A stretch of DNA of 42,662 bases from Caldimicrobium sp. (GTDB lineage: Bacteria; Desulfobacterota; Thermodesulfobacteria; Thermodesulfobacteriales; Thermodesulfobacteriaceae): positions 1 through 42,662 of the forward strand of contig JANXCE010000018.1 of NCBI GenBank assembly GCA_025059715.1. Reading direction: 5' to 3'. The notes beneath the pieces were generated by a model. The model was not told the origin of the DNA and did not search any database. It was given only the letters and a program-made list of their open reading frames with translations. Numbering within the stretch: the stretch's first letter is position 1; each line of letters starts with the position of its first letter. Below are positions 17,425 to 26,084 of this stretch, piece after piece. The position numbers and the translations under genes were made by a program.

Positions 17425-18119
17425 CAGAAGCTCACCTCCACTATACCTTCCGCTACTACCTTAGCCTGTATTACCCTCTGACTACTTAAATTCTTCACCT
17501 TTATAAACTCCGATAGCCGCCCATTTTGTAAGGCCACTCCCTTTGCCTTTACCATAAAGGCCTGACCCTTAGCTATTATCTCCACTTCTTGATTCCTTTT
17601 AACTAAGGTAGGTAAAGTTAAGTAGGAACTCCTTAGAACTGTTCCTGCTTTAAGGCCCATTCTTGTCTCTTTACCCAAGACTTCCTCACGCCTAAAAAAC
17701 ACATCATGAGGTAAGCGGGAAAGTGCTTTGACCTCCATCTCTATTTCATCCTCTGTAAGCACCGTCTTAGGACCTACATCTTTTTTAAGAGTCACCACTG
17801 GGACCTTTACCTCCACATAACCCCAAAGTCTCAAGATTCTATTTTCTGTTCCCTTCACTTGAAAGATTAAAAGAGCGAAATTAGAACCAGCCTTTGGTTT
17901 CCCTATCCACTCAAATTTATAAGGGGTTCCCTTAGGCACAGCCCTTTCAGAGGTTTCCACTCTAAACCTTTCTAAAAAAATCTCGCCTGAGAGATCCTTT
18001 AAGGCGCTTCTAATCTCCTGCAAAAAAATCTCTCTGTAATCCCTTTCCTCATAGTAATTAGCAAGGCCTAAATCACTAAATACCAGCAAAAATGGGATTA
18101 AGAGAAGTAAAATTTTCAT
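17424..18119 (-). CDS. flgA: flagellar P-ring assembly chaperone FlgA
   Basis: 231 residues with a Sec signal (about 1-20, ILLLLIPFLLVFSDLGLA) and the SAF domain toward the C-terminus: VVTLKKDVGPKTVLTEDEIE near 110-128, LGKETRMGLKAGTVLR near 150 and the VKAKGVALQNG segment near 190. It is a periplasmic chaperone for FlgI polymerisation. It lies 6 nt after flgG and is coupled by one base to flgH. Confidence 0.92.
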   Translation of the reverse strand: MKILLLLIPFLLVFSDLGLANYYEERDYREIFLQEIRSALKDLSGEIFLERFRVETSERAVPKGTPYKFEWIGKPKAGSNFALLIFQVKGTENRILRLWGYVEVKVPVVTLKKDVGPKTVLTEDEIEMEVKALSRLPHDVFFRREEVLGKETRMGLKAGTVLRSSYLTLPTLVKRNQEVEIIAKGQAFMVKAKGVALQNGRLSEFIKVKNLSSQRVIQAKVVAEGIVEVSF

Positions 18120-18125
18120 AGGCCA

Positions 18126-18908
18126 TTACCTCTTAAGATTATTTGCCATTTCCAGTAATTGATCCGCAGTAAGAACTCCTTTAGAGTTTGATTCGTAGGC
18201 CCTTTGAGTAATGATCATTTTTACCATTTCCTCTACTATATCCACATTAGACATCTCTAAATATCCCTGAGCAATAGTTCCAAAACCTCCCTGACCGGGG
18301 TTACCCTCAATCACATCTCCTGCGGCAGGAGTAGCTCTAAAGAGATTTCTTCCCACAGCATATAGACCTGCAGGGTTTGGAAAATCGTATATTAGTAACT
18401 GGGCCTGAGCCAAAACCTGTCCGGTTGGATCTAAGGCAGTTATAACTCCATCGGGGGTCACTTCAATTCTTGCGGTTCCTGTTGGCACAGCAAATTCAGG
18501 CTGAAGCCTTGCCCCATCGGGTGTCACTATGTATCCGTCTCGATCGAGTTTAAAGTTACCAGCTCGAGTGTAAAACTCCTCCCCGCCCATAACTACCCTA
18601 AAAAAGCCCCTTCCTTCAATTGCCCAGTCAAGCTCTTGATGGGTCAGTTGATACTCACCCTGAGTAAAAAGCTTAGAGATAGCAACTGGTCTTACTCCAA
18701 GGCCTACTTGCATACCCACTGGCGTTTGAACTCCATCCGCAGTTAAAGCTCCTGCCAACTTAAGACTCTGATAAAAGAGATCCTCAAACTCTACCCTACT
18801 CTTTTTAAAACCTGGGGTGGTCACATTAGCGAGATTGTTAGCTATGGTATCAAGCTGAAGCTGTTGGGCTTGCATTCCTGTGGCTGCACTCCATAAACCT
18901 CTTATCAT
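18126..18908 (-). CDS. flgG: flagellar distal rod protein FlgG
   Basis: 260 residues, the canonical length. It starts MIRGLWSAATGMQAQQLQLD and continues TIANNLANVTTPGFKKSR, both diagnostic, and ends with EMVKMIITQRAYESNSK followed by LTADQLLEMANNL. It builds the distal rod. It sits 5 nt downstream of the flgF-like gene and heads the ring-assembly genes. Confidence 0.96.
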   Translation of the reverse strand: MIRGLWSAATGMQAQQLQLDTIANNLANVTTPGFKKSRVEFEDLFYQSLKLAGALTADGVQTPVGMQVGLGVRPVAISKLFTQGEYQLTHQELDWAIEGRGFFRVVMGGEEFYTRAGNFKLDRDGYIVTPDGARLQPEFAVPTGTARIEVTPDGVITALDPTGQVLAQAQLLIYDFPNPAGLYAVGRNLFRATPAAGDVIEGNPGQGGFGTIAQGYLEMSNVDIVEEMVKMIITQRAYESNSKGVLTADQLLEMANNLKR

Positions 18909-18913
18909 TGCCT

Positions 18914-19678
18914 CTACCTCCTTGTAGTATCTATCAATTTCTCTGTTGCTTCATCTAAACCACTGATACTCTTCTGCACTGACTCAAAGGCCCTCTGAAT
19001 CTCAATCAGGGTAACCATTTCCCTTATAGGATCAACATTAGACTTCTCCACAAATCCCTGTTTGATTTCATAATTTATAGCCATGACCTCCTGAGCGCCC
19101 TCGGATATATAGAGATTTTCTCCAACCTTTTTCAACTTAGTGAAGTCGTCAAAGGTCACCACATCAAGCCTTGCAATCTCGGTTCCATCTATAGATAAAA
19201 TACCCTCCGGCGAAACCCTTAGCTTTAAATTCTCCAGAGTAACTAAACCCTCAACGGCCATACCAGGGTCAAGAACCACAGGAGCTCCATTAGCTAACAC
19301 TGGATAACCTTGCGGTGTAACAAGGCGCCTATCTCTATCTAAGGTAAAGTTCCCTGCCCGAGTATAGGCAACTCCCTGAGGAGTTTGGACCTTAAAGAAT
19401 CCCTCACCTACGATAGAAAAATTTAAGGGATTCTGGGTGGGCTCGAGATACCCCTGCTGGGTATCTACATAATAATAACTCTCTTTAAAGGCCTTATGAT
19501 AACGAGGACCAATCTTTCTCATCAACACCTCATGAAAGGTAACCCCATCTCTCTTATAGCCAGGAGTATCTATATTTGCCAGGTTGTTTGTGGTAGCGGT
19601 CAGCCTTCTATCTAAAAGTTGCCCTGCCTCCAGGGCCTCAAGCAACCCAACCTGAGGATTAATCCTTAACTCTCTCAT
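18914..19678 (-). CDS. flgF: flagellar basal-body rod protein FlgF
   Basis: 254 residues of the FlgF/FlgG family. It has TTNNLANIDTPGYKRDGV near 29-46, the central GEGFFKVQTPQGVAYTRAGNF-type region near 88-108, and the C-terminal REMVTLIEIQRAFESVQ. Position before flgG and weaker match to the FlgG N-terminus make it FlgF, a proximal rod component. It is the first gene of the operon: AAGGAGGA stands 7 nt before the ATG and a sigma-54-like element lies about 30-40 nt upstream. Confidence 0.92.
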   Translation of the reverse strand: MRELRINPQVGLLEALEAGQLLDRRLTATTNNLANIDTPGYKRDGVTFHEVLMRKIGPRYHKAFKESYYYVDTQQGYLEPTQNPLNFSIVGEGFFKVQTPQGVAYTRAGNFTLDRDRRLVTPQGYPVLANGAPVVLDPGMAVEGLVTLENLKLRVSPEGILSIDGTEIARLDVVTFDDFTKLKKVGENLYISEGAQEVMAINYEIKQGFVEKSNVDPIREMVTLIEIQRAFESVQKSISGLDEATEKLIDTTRR

Positions 19679-19704
19679 GGGTATCCTCCTTATTACGATT
19701 TTAT

Positions 19705-19720
19705 TTCAAAAAAGATGCCA
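19705..19720 (-). promoter_or_regulatory. candidate sigma-54 (-24/-12) promoter of the flgF operon
   Basis: On the minus strand 19720-19705 reads TGGCATCTTTTTTGAA, against the consensus TGGCAC-N5-TTGCA. The -24 TGGCA and -12 TTG are matched at the right distance; the highly conserved C at -12 is replaced by A. Transcription would begin near 19694, leaving a short leader with AAGGAGGA before flgF. Sigma-54 control of rod/hook genes is common in Gram-negative bacteria. No upstream activator gene is in the window. Confidence 0.4.
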
Positions 19721-19851
19721 ACTTTAAAAACTCAATCCATAAGTTACCCCTCCCCTAAAACTCCCCTCTAAAATATTAGAAAGCATCCCCAAAAAATCAG
19801 AGACTTGGGAAATTTTTTCCCCCTTTCTTGAGAACGGGAAAAGTTTTCTTA

Positions 19852-19890
19852 GTCAATTGTTTGACAGAATTTAAAGTTTGAATCTTGACA
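19852..19890. repeat. TTGAC inverted/direct repeats, possible operator
   Basis: GTCAA (19852-19856) and TTGAC (19861-19865) form a perfect inverted repeat around a 4-nt centre, and TTGACAGA recurs 24 nt further on (19885-19892). Such spacing, close to two helical turns plus a few bases, could suit a dimeric regulator. It lies about 175-210 nt upstream of flgF, a distance typical of an enhancer-type activator site. The regulator is unknown. Confidence 0.3.
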
Positions 19891-19969
19891 GAGCTCCCAA
19901 GGAGAGAAAGTTTTGTTTGGCAGCGCTAATTTTTTATATGAAGGCCCGAACCCAGAAAAAAGCGTTAGC

Positions 19970-20015
19970 CCCTGCAAGCACCATGGATTAGTAGCTCAGG
20001 GTCTGCTATAGCTAC
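19970..20015. other. possible H-type pseudoknot or structured RNA
   Basis: Plus-strand order is CCCTG (19970-19974), GTAGCT (19991-19996), CAGGG (19997-20001), AGCTAC (20010-20015). The first pairs with the third and the second with the fourth, giving two interleaved stems of 5 and 6 bp with stem 2a adjoining stem 1b. The complementary strand gives the same pairing. The stems are short and may be chance. Confidence 0.25.
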
Positions 20016-20099
20016 ATTAAAACTTGAATTTTCTCCCTTCGCCTCTGACACTTCCTCTAAGGTAAATAGTTAATGACTATGGAAATTGATGTTAGCTAT

Positions 20100-21116
20100 T
20101 TAAACCCTTAAATTAGATAGTTCCTCTACTACTTGTTCCGGAGAAAGGGAAATCATACAAGATAGAGATTTGCATTTTCTTTTGAAGCAAGGTTGACAGG
20201 GAAGCTTTGCGGTCAAGGTTATGAATCTCTCGCTCCAGGGACCTGTTCTTTGGGGAGAAGTGGGACCAAAGAGAGCTAAAATAGGTTTATTTAGTAAACT
20301 TGCCAGATGCATTGGTCCGGTATCAATGGTTATAACTCCTTCACTTCTCTTAATCACATACACAAGTTCCGGTAGATCTAATTTTCCCACCAGAGAAAAG
20401 ACCCCTGTATATCTTTCCGACATGGTTTCGGCAAACCTTCTTAAGGCTTCTTCTGTCTTTGCACCAATAAAGTAAAAGTCTAAGTTCTTTCTTTGATCTT
20501 CAGTTAGTTTTAAAAGGGTCTCCCAGTGAGAATAGGGCCATATTTTGGTTTCCCAACGAGCTCCTGCAACTAAAAGCATATAGGGTTTGGGAAATTCCAT
20601 AGGAGGTCTTTTCTCCGGGAGCGGTATCTCTCGAGGTATCTCCCTTTCAACCTCTACCTCTATCTCTTTACCAAAGGTAAGATAGGATATAGTCTTTCTG
20701 GCAAGAAGTAAATATCTTCTTACCGCATGAAGGTCAGGATCATAGGGCCTTAGTTTTACATTGTAAAAAAGGGGGCTTCCCTCTCGGTGATTAGCAAAAC
20801 CAATTTTATATTGAGCTTTTGAGAAAAGAACAAGAAAGGCACTCTTAAAAAGTCCCTGAAAATCAACTACCGCGGTATATTTTTCTGAACGTAACTTTCT
20901 CAGAAAAAAAGCAAACTCTTTGGGTTTAGTAAAAAGCTCCCTTTTAAAGAGGAGGGTATTACTTACAAAGGGATGAGCTATTAAAAGTGCACCATTTCTT
21001 TCTTCCACAACCCAATCAATTTTCACAAAGGGCCATTCTTTCTTCAAAAGAGCTATTGCGGGTAGGGTTTGAATTACATCGCCTAAGGCTGAAAGTTTGA
21101 CGATTAGGAGGCGCAA
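20100..21116 (-). CDS. waaC: lipopolysaccharide heptosyltransferase (WaaC type)
   Basis: 338 residues of the GT9 family. The N-terminus has VKLSALGDVIQTLPAIALL, the donor-binding half has MLLVAGARWETKIWP near 198, and the C-terminal half has TIDTGPMHLASLLNKP and LFGPTSPQRTGPW. It adds L-glycero-D-manno-heptose to the LPS inner core. The KLSALGD start and GPTSP-xRTGP ending favour heptosyltransferase I over WaaF. The start codon is TTG, two bases after the gmhB stop and without a clear ribosome site, suggesting translation by coupling to gmhB. Four cysteines cluster near the C-terminus (CQPCFKRKCKSLSC), as seen in several WaaC/WaaF proteins. Confidence 0.88.
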   Translation of the reverse strand: MRLLIVKLSALGDVIQTLPAIALLKKEWPFVKIDWVVEERNGALLIAHPFVSNTLLFKRELFTKPKEFAFFLRKLRSEKYTAVVDFQGLFKSAFLVLFSKAQYKIGFANHREGSPLFYNVKLRPYDPDLHAVRRYLLLARKTISYLTFGKEIEVEVEREIPREIPLPEKRPPMEFPKPYMLLVAGARWETKIWPYSHWETLLKLTEDQRKNLDFYFIGAKTEEALRRFAETMSERYTGVFSLVGKLDLPELVYVIKRSEGVITIDTGPMHLASLLNKPILALFGPTSPQRTGPWSERFITLTAKLPCQPCFKRKCKSLSCMISLSPEQVVEELSNLRV

Positions 21117-21118
21117 AG

Positions 21119-21682
21119 CTAAGGGGTGGCTTTAGTATCTGCAAGTATAAAAGTAACTGCCTCTGGAAGGTCTCTGGCAATAAAATCAGGCTTAACTTTA
21201 CTCTGAGGTAAGAGATATTCCGCTTCCCCTCTTCCATAGCCTGTTAAAACCAAGATACCCTTTAGACCTGCCCTCTTGGCAAGCTCTACATCATTAAGCC
21301 TATCTCCTATGACATAGGATTTATCTTTATCTATGGGATACATAGCAAAAGCCCTTTCCAGAAGACCCGTTTTAGGTTTTCTACAGGAACACTCTTCCTG
21401 AGGATGATGAAAACAAACAAAAAAATTCTCAATAACTACTCCCTTACGCCTAAGGCGTCTCCCTATTTCCCTATTTATTTGATGGACAACTTCCTCCGGA
21501 AAGTATCCTCTAGCAGGACCACTTTGATTAGTTACCACAAAGAGCTTAAAACCAGCTTCTTGAAGTCTTTTCAATGCCTGAGGAACTCCCCTTAAAATTC
21601 TCAATCGGGAGATGTGGTTAAGATAGCCCATTTCTTCATTTATAGTTCCATCCCTATCAAGAAAGATGGCTGGAAACTTCAA
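21119..21682 (-). CDS. gmhB: D-glycero-beta-D-manno-heptose-1,7-bisphosphate 7-phosphatase
   Basis: 187 residues, HAD family (HisB-N type). FLDRDGTINEE holds the nucleophile and acid aspartates, VVTNQSG is motif II, and the zinc site is CFHHPQEECSCRKP. GDRLNDVELAKRAG gives the final acidic motif. It provides ADP-heptose precursors for the LPS core, fitting the heptosyltransferase downstream. The start is TTG at 21682 with AGGAGG 8 nt upstream, so initiation is credible despite the rare codon. Its first 26 nt lie inside the 3' end of rng. Confidence 0.92.
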   Translation of the reverse strand: MKFPAIFLDRDGTINEEMGYLNHISRLRILRGVPQALKRLQEAGFKLFVVTNQSGPARGYFPEEVVHQINREIGRRLRRKGVVIENFFVCFHHPQEECSCRKPKTGLLERAFAMYPIDKDKSYVIGDRLNDVELAKRAGLKGILVLTGYGRGEAEYLLPQSKVKPDFIARDLPEAVTFILADTKATP

Positions 21683-23162
21683 CTACTTTACCTCCTCTTG
21701 TAGAGCTTGTGACAAGATGGAATTTATATTCCCAGGGTAAAAGCTCCTGATTAGACTTCAAAACCGCCTTAAAATTAAATCTCTTCTCTAAATCTTCAAG
21801 ATAGTAAATCTCCTCTCCAATCATCTCGGTAAGATGGGGATGAACTTCTATCTCCAGTTTTTTATTCTTCAAGTGGGGGCCCATCCTAATAATCTTTCGC
21901 AAGATCTCATAATATAAAGTTCTCTTACTCTTAATTTTCCCCTCGCCTCCACAAAAGGGACAGGTCTCATAAAAGATTTCATAAAGGGAATCTCTTTTTC
22001 TCTCCCGAGTCATTTGAAGTAGTCCAAAGGCGGTAATAGGAAGAAAACTGTGTTTAGCTTTGTCCTTCTTTAGGGCGCTTTTTAAAGTCTCTAAGACCAG
22101 CTCCTGATGCTTGGGATCTTCCATGTCAATGAAGTCTATAACAATCAGACCTCCGATGTTTCTCAGACGTAGCTGATAGGCTATTTCCTGGGCTGCCTCT
22201 AAATTTATCTTTAATATAGTTTCTTCGAGCTCTTGCTCTCCTAAATATTTTCCCGTATTAACATCAATGGCGGTAAAGGCCTCACAGGGTTCAATCACAA
22301 TAAAACCTCCAGATTTGAGCCAAATCTTTCTGGCTAATAACTTTTTTACATCCACTTGAAAACCGTGAACATAAAAGAGATCCTCTCTACCTTCGTAGAG
22401 CTCAAGTTGAGGTAAAAACTCTGGAAAGTATCTCTCAAGAAACTCTTGAAGCCTTTGATAAAACTCACGATCATCAACAATTATGGAAGAAATTTCCTTG
22501 GTAAAGAGATCTCGTATTGCACGAAAGGCAATGTTTAAATCTTCGTATACGAGGGCTGGAGCCTTTAGTTTTTTTGACTTTTCTTTTATCTCTTCCCAGA
22601 GACAAAGGAGAAACTCCATCTCCCGTTTCAGAGCCTCTTCATCTGCCTCTACCGCCACTGTCCTTATAATCCAGCCAGTCTCTGGAGGTCTCAATCTTTC
22701 AACTATCTCCCTTAATGCCTGCCTCTGCGATTCCTCTTTAATCTTCTTGGAAATGCCAACATGCTGAAAATAGGGTAGAAAAACCAGATAATGACCTGGT
22801 AAGGTAAGATTAGTAGAAACCCTTGCTCCCTTCTGGCCTATAGGCTCCTTGGTAACCTGCACCAAAATCTCCTGACCCTCTTTCAGGATTTCCTGAAGAT
22901 TGGATGGAGCAACTTCCCTTCCCCACTCAATATCCCCTGAGGGCACTAAATCATCTCCAAACAAAAAGGCCGTTCTCTCTAAACCTAAATCTAAAAAGGC
23001 AGAGTTTATACCGGGCACAATCTTTACTACCTTTCCTTTATATATATTTCCCACAAGACTTTTCTCTGAGTTTCTCTCCACATTAAATTCCACTAAGGTT
23101 TGATCCTCTACCAGACCAACCCTTATTTCAAAGGGTGTGTAACTTATTAAAAGTTTGCCCAT
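21657..23162 (-). CDS. rng: ribonuclease E/G family protein (RNase G)
   Basis: 501 residues, RNase G length without the long unstructured RNase E tail. The S1 domain starts at about residue 36 (VGNIYKGKVVKIVPGINSAF). The DNase I-like catalytic part has AIDVNTGKYLG and VIDFIDME, whose aspartates bind magnesium. The zinc link CPFCGGEG lies near residue 405, and a small domain follows. It makes 5'-end-dependent cleavages in rRNA and mRNA. It lies in the same operon as pnp, so endonuclease and exonuclease are co-expressed. Its end overlaps gmhB by 26 nt. Confidence 0.94.
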   Translation of the reverse strand: MGKLLISYTPFEIRVGLVEDQTLVEFNVERNSEKSLVGNIYKGKVVKIVPGINSAFLDLGLERTAFLFGDDLVPSGDIEWGREVAPSNLQEILKEGQEILVQVTKEPIGQKGARVSTNLTLPGHYLVFLPYFQHVGISKKIKEESQRQALREIVERLRPPETGWIIRTVAVEADEEALKREMEFLLCLWEEIKEKSKKLKAPALVYEDLNIAFRAIRDLFTKEISSIIVDDREFYQRLQEFLERYFPEFLPQLELYEGREDLFYVHGFQVDVKKLLARKIWLKSGGFIVIEPCEAFTAIDVNTGKYLGEQELEETILKINLEAAQEIAYQLRLRNIGGLIVIDFIDMEDPKHQELVLETLKSALKKDKAKHSFLPITAFGLLQMTRERKRDSLYEIFYETCPFCGGEGKIKSKRTLYYEILRKIIRMGPHLKNKKLEIEVHPHLTEMIGEEIYYLEDLEKRFNFKAVLKSNQELLPWEYKFHLVTSSTRGGKVVEVSSHLS

Positions 23163-23188
23163 ATAAGGAACCTCTTAAAAATTTTTTG

Positions 23189-24028
23189 TTATATCGTCAA
23201 TCTTTCAAGAAAACCCTTTATTAGCTTAGTTAGGCGCCTCTCTGCCCTTTGAGCCACTTCTACTACTTCTTCAAAGAAAATAGGTTTAAAATTATCAGGG
23301 TCATTCACATTAGAAATAACCGATATACCAAGCACTTTAAGCCCTGCATGCACTGCTACAATGACCTCTGGAACTGTAGACATACCTACCGCATCTGCAC
23401 CTATTAGACGCAAAAATCTCGTCTCCGCAGGAGTTTCAAGACTTGGACCTGGCACCGCCACATAAACCCCCTCTCTAATCTCTTCCCCTAACTCCTTGGC
23501 AACCTCTTTAAAAAAGTCTCTCAGCGCTTGATCATAGGCCTCTGACATATCGGGAAACCTAAGCCCCCATTCATCGTAATTAACTCCCCTTAGGGGATTA
23601 TCAGGTATAAGGTTTATGTGATCCCTTATTAGCATTAAATCTCCCGATTGAAAGGATAAGTTTAGACCTCCCGAGGCATTGGAGACCAGATAAAGCTTAG
23701 GTTTAAAGAGACTCAAAACCCTAATGGGAAAGGTTATCTCCTTTGCGCTGTAGCCCTCGTAGTAGTGAAAGCGTCCTCTGAGTAAAGCCAATCTTTTACC
23801 ACCAAAGATGCCAAAAATTAATTCGCCCCGGTGAGTCTCAACAGTAGAAAGGGGAAAGTGGGGAATCTCTTTATAGGGAATAATCTCTATTTTTTCAATA
23901 GCTTCCGCAAAATTGGAAAGTCCTGTGCCAAGAGTAACAATAATCTCAGGCTCAAAGGGAGCTATCCTTTGTAAGTAAGAAAAGGTTTCTTTGACCTGAC
24001 TATAATAAAGGTCCACTTGCCTGTTCAC
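23189..24028 (-). CDS. punA: purine nucleoside phosphorylase, trimeric type (PNP-I)
   Basis: 279 residues. Landmarks are VTLGTGLSNFA near 31 (phosphate site), the HRGELIFG region, GRFHYYEGY, the SNASGGLN purine-site motif near 115 and GADAVGMSTVPEVIVA near 190, which includes the ribose-contact Met. It cleaves purine nucleosides with phosphate. The upstream limit is a GTG start at 24028 lying inside the end of pnp (29-nt overlap); a second GTG at 24016 with AGG nearby is an alternative. Being co-transcribed with pnp and rng it could recycle nucleosides from RNA breakdown. An MTA phosphorylase activity cannot be fully excluded, but the sequence fits PNP. Confidence 0.9.
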   Translation of the reverse strand: MNRQVDLYYSQVKETFSYLQRIAPFEPEIIVTLGTGLSNFAEAIEKIEIIPYKEIPHFPLSTVETHRGELIFGIFGGKRLALLRGRFHYYEGYSAKEITFPIRVLSLFKPKLYLVSNASGGLNLSFQSGDLMLIRDHINLIPDNPLRGVNYDEWGLRFPDMSEAYDQALRDFFKEVAKELGEEIREGVYVAVPGPSLETPAETRFLRLIGADAVGMSTVPEVIVAVHAGLKVLGISVISNVNDPDNFKPIFFEEVVEVAQRAERRLTKLIKGFLERLTI

Positions 24029-26084
24029 CCATTATAGTGGTAAGCTTTGGCCTTCCCTGCTCATCTATTTCTAATACCTTTACTTGTATTCGATCTCCTA
24101 CTTTGTAAGTTGCTCTTAAATCCTTTGGTGGAGACTCCATCTTAGACACATGGAGAAGACCAATCTTTCCAGGCAGCACCTCAACAAAAAGACCGTAAGG
24201 CTCAATACGAGTTATTCTTCCCTCATATATGTTACCTACTTCTACTTGGGCAATCAGAGCTAAAATTTCTCTCTTAGCCCACTCCAGAGCTTCTTTGCTC
24301 GAAGCGGATATAGAAACTCTTCCGCCCTCCAAAACCCATATGGAAGTCCCTGTTCTCTCCTTTAACTCCTTAACGGTTTTGCCACCAGGCCCAATAATCA
24401 GATAGGCTTTATCTTCAGGCACAGTTATTATTTCAATTTTAGGAGCATAGGGTGAAAGCTCTGCCCGAGGCTCTTTGATTGCCTCATACATCTTCTCAAG
24501 AATAGCCAATCTTGCAGATTTAGCCCTCTCTAAGGCCTCTGCTAAAATTTCCTTCTTAAGACCTTTGATCTTGATGTCCATTTGAACGCTGGTTATACCC
24601 TCTTTTGTTCCTGCCACCTTAAAGTCCATATCTCCTAACTGATCCTCATCTCCAAGTATATCGGTAAGGATGATATATTTATCCCCTAAGGTAACAAGCC
24701 CCATAGCGATTCCTGCTACATGCTTTGGTAAGGGAACTCCTGCATCAAAGAGGGCAAGCGAACTTGCACAGACTGTAGCCATAGAAGAGGAGCCGTTTGA
24801 TTCTAAGACATTTGCCACCACTCTTACGATATAGGGAAAGACATCCTCTGGTGGAATTAGAGGCTCTAAGGCTCTCTCTGCAAGGGCTCCATGACCTATT
24901 TCCCTTCTACGGGGTGGACCCCAAGGTTTAGCATCCCCTGTGCAAAAGGGTGGAAAATTATAATGAAGCATAAACCTTTTAAAAGTCTCTCCTTCAAAGA
25001 TAGTCTCTACTAATTGAGCGGATTCACTGGAACCAAGGGTCACTGTAGCAAAAACTTGAGTTTGTCCCCGGGTAAAAATTGCGGAACCATGGGGCCTCTC
25101 AAAGGGATGAACCTCTATGGATATGGGCCTAATGTCCTCAGGCCCTCTTCCATCAACTCGTCTTCCAGTATCAAAAAGCTTTTCTTTCATTAGTCTCTGC
25201 AGAAGATTTTTGTATAGGAATGAAACCCTATATTTTTGGTCCTCGGTAAATACTCCCAGTATTTCCTCCAAGATCTGATTTAGTAGAGCCCTCCTCTCTA
25301 TCTTATCTGCAATCTCCAAAGCCCTTAAAATTTTATCCTTGGCCATCCCTTCTAATCTCTTCCTGAGCTCTATATCCTCAAGGGGCGAAGGAAAAGGATT
25401 TTTAGCTTTTCCCCAATTTTGGACCAACTCTTCCTGTGCCTTTATAAGGGGTTGAGCCTTTTCAAGGGCCAAGTATAGGGCCTTTAATAGCTCCTCTTCG
25501 GTAATTTCCTTTCCACCCCCCTCTACCATGACTATAGAATCCTTGGATACCGCGACAATCAAATCATACTCTGCTCTTTGTCTTTCCTCATAGGTAGGAT
25601 TAAGAATTACCTTTCCATCAACTTTAGCCACTCGTAGGCCTGCAATAGGTCCATCAAAGGGTATGGAGGATAAAGAGAGGCTGGCGGAAGCTCCAAGAAT
25701 AGCTAAGACATCAGGATCGTATTTATCATCTGCGGAGAGAGTTAGCGCAGTGAGAACTACTTCAAAGTTAAAGCCCTCTGGAAAAAGGGGACGAAGGGAG
25801 CGATCAATCACTCGTGAAACCAGAACTTCCCGATCAGAGGGCTTACCTTCCCTTTTAATAAAACCCCCTGGAATTTTGCCCCAGGCGGAACTTTGCTCTC
25901 GATAGTCAACCGAAAGGGGTAAAAAATCTACATTTTCTAAGGGTTTATCACTTACGCAGACACATACCAAAACTGCGGTTTCCCCTTGTCTAACCACCAC
26001 AGCAGATTCCGCAAGCTTAGCATAAACTCCAGTCTCAAGAATTAGGGGCGCACCCCCTTCCCAAATAACCTCCTTCCTCACCAT
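24000..26084 (-). CDS. pnp: polyribonucleotide nucleotidyltransferase (PNPase)
   Basis: 694 residues, full length. Two RNase PH-like cores are linked by a helical domain; TDILGDEDQLGDMDFKVAG near 475-493 is the active-site region of the second core. A KH domain (LIIGPGGKTVKELKERTG near 565) and an S1 domain (YEGRITRIEPYGLFVEV near 628) follow. It degrades RNA 3' to 5' by phosphorolysis. The common upstream partner rpsO is absent; instead pnp heads an operon with punA, rng, gmhB and waaC. The ribosome site is weak (GGGTG, 9 nt before ATG), and a long leader is present that could host autoregulation, as known for PNPase elsewhere. Confidence 0.97.
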   Translation of the reverse strand: MVRKEVIWEGGAPLILETGVYAKLAESAVVVRQGETAVLVCVCVSDKPLENVDFLPLSVDYREQSSAWGKIPGGFIKREGKPSDREVLVSRVIDRSLRPLFPEGFNFEVVLTALTLSADDKYDPDVLAILGASASLSLSSIPFDGPIAGLRVAKVDGKVILNPTYEERQRAEYDLIVAVSKDSIVMVEGGGKEITEEELLKALYLALEKAQPLIKAQEELVQNWGKAKNPFPSPLEDIELRKRLEGMAKDKILRALEIADKIERRALLNQILEEILGVFTEDQKYRVSFLYKNLLQRLMKEKLFDTGRRVDGRGPEDIRPISIEVHPFERPHGSAIFTRGQTQVFATVTLGSSESAQLVETIFEGETFKRFMLHYNFPPFCTGDAKPWGPPRRREIGHGALAERALEPLIPPEDVFPYIVRVVANVLESNGSSSMATVCASSLALFDAGVPLPKHVAGIAMGLVTLGDKYIILTDILGDEDQLGDMDFKVAGTKEGITSVQMDIKIKGLKKEILAEALERAKSARLAILEKMYEAIKEPRAELSPYAPKIEIITVPEDKAYLIIGPGGKTVKELKERTGTSIWVLEGGRVSISASSKEALEWAKREILALIAQVEVGNIYEGRITRIEPYGLFVEVLPGKIGLLHVSKMESPPKDLRATYKVGDRIQVKVLEIDEQGRPKLTTIMGEQASGPLL

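Larger units (their letters stand above)
19721..20099. other. non-coding stretch between waaC and the flgF operon
   Basis: With the proximal 42 nt this is a 421-nt gap, the only long one in the window. It holds: a hairpin GGGAAATTTTTTCCC (about 19807-19821); an inverted repeat GTCAA-N4-TTGAC with a second TTGACAGA copy; interleaved stems at 19970-20015; and, on the minus strand, an open stretch of about 34 codons without ATG (GTG possible) ending at about 19966, containing the residues FNVAIADPELLIHGACRG. It matches no tRNA, tmRNA, SRP RNA or RNase P signature that I can recognise, and I see no convincing terminator for waaC. Confidence 0.5.

Noticed and set aside
19918-19935. Second sigma-54-like TGGCA on the plus strand
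   Set aside because: The -12 half (TTGC) is missing at the required spacing and the strand points away from flgF.
19986-20020. tRNA-like TAGCTCAGG string, suggesting a tRNA gene
   Set aside because: No acceptor stem, anticodon arm or GTTCRA T-loop can be formed around it; it is a D-arm-like coincidence.
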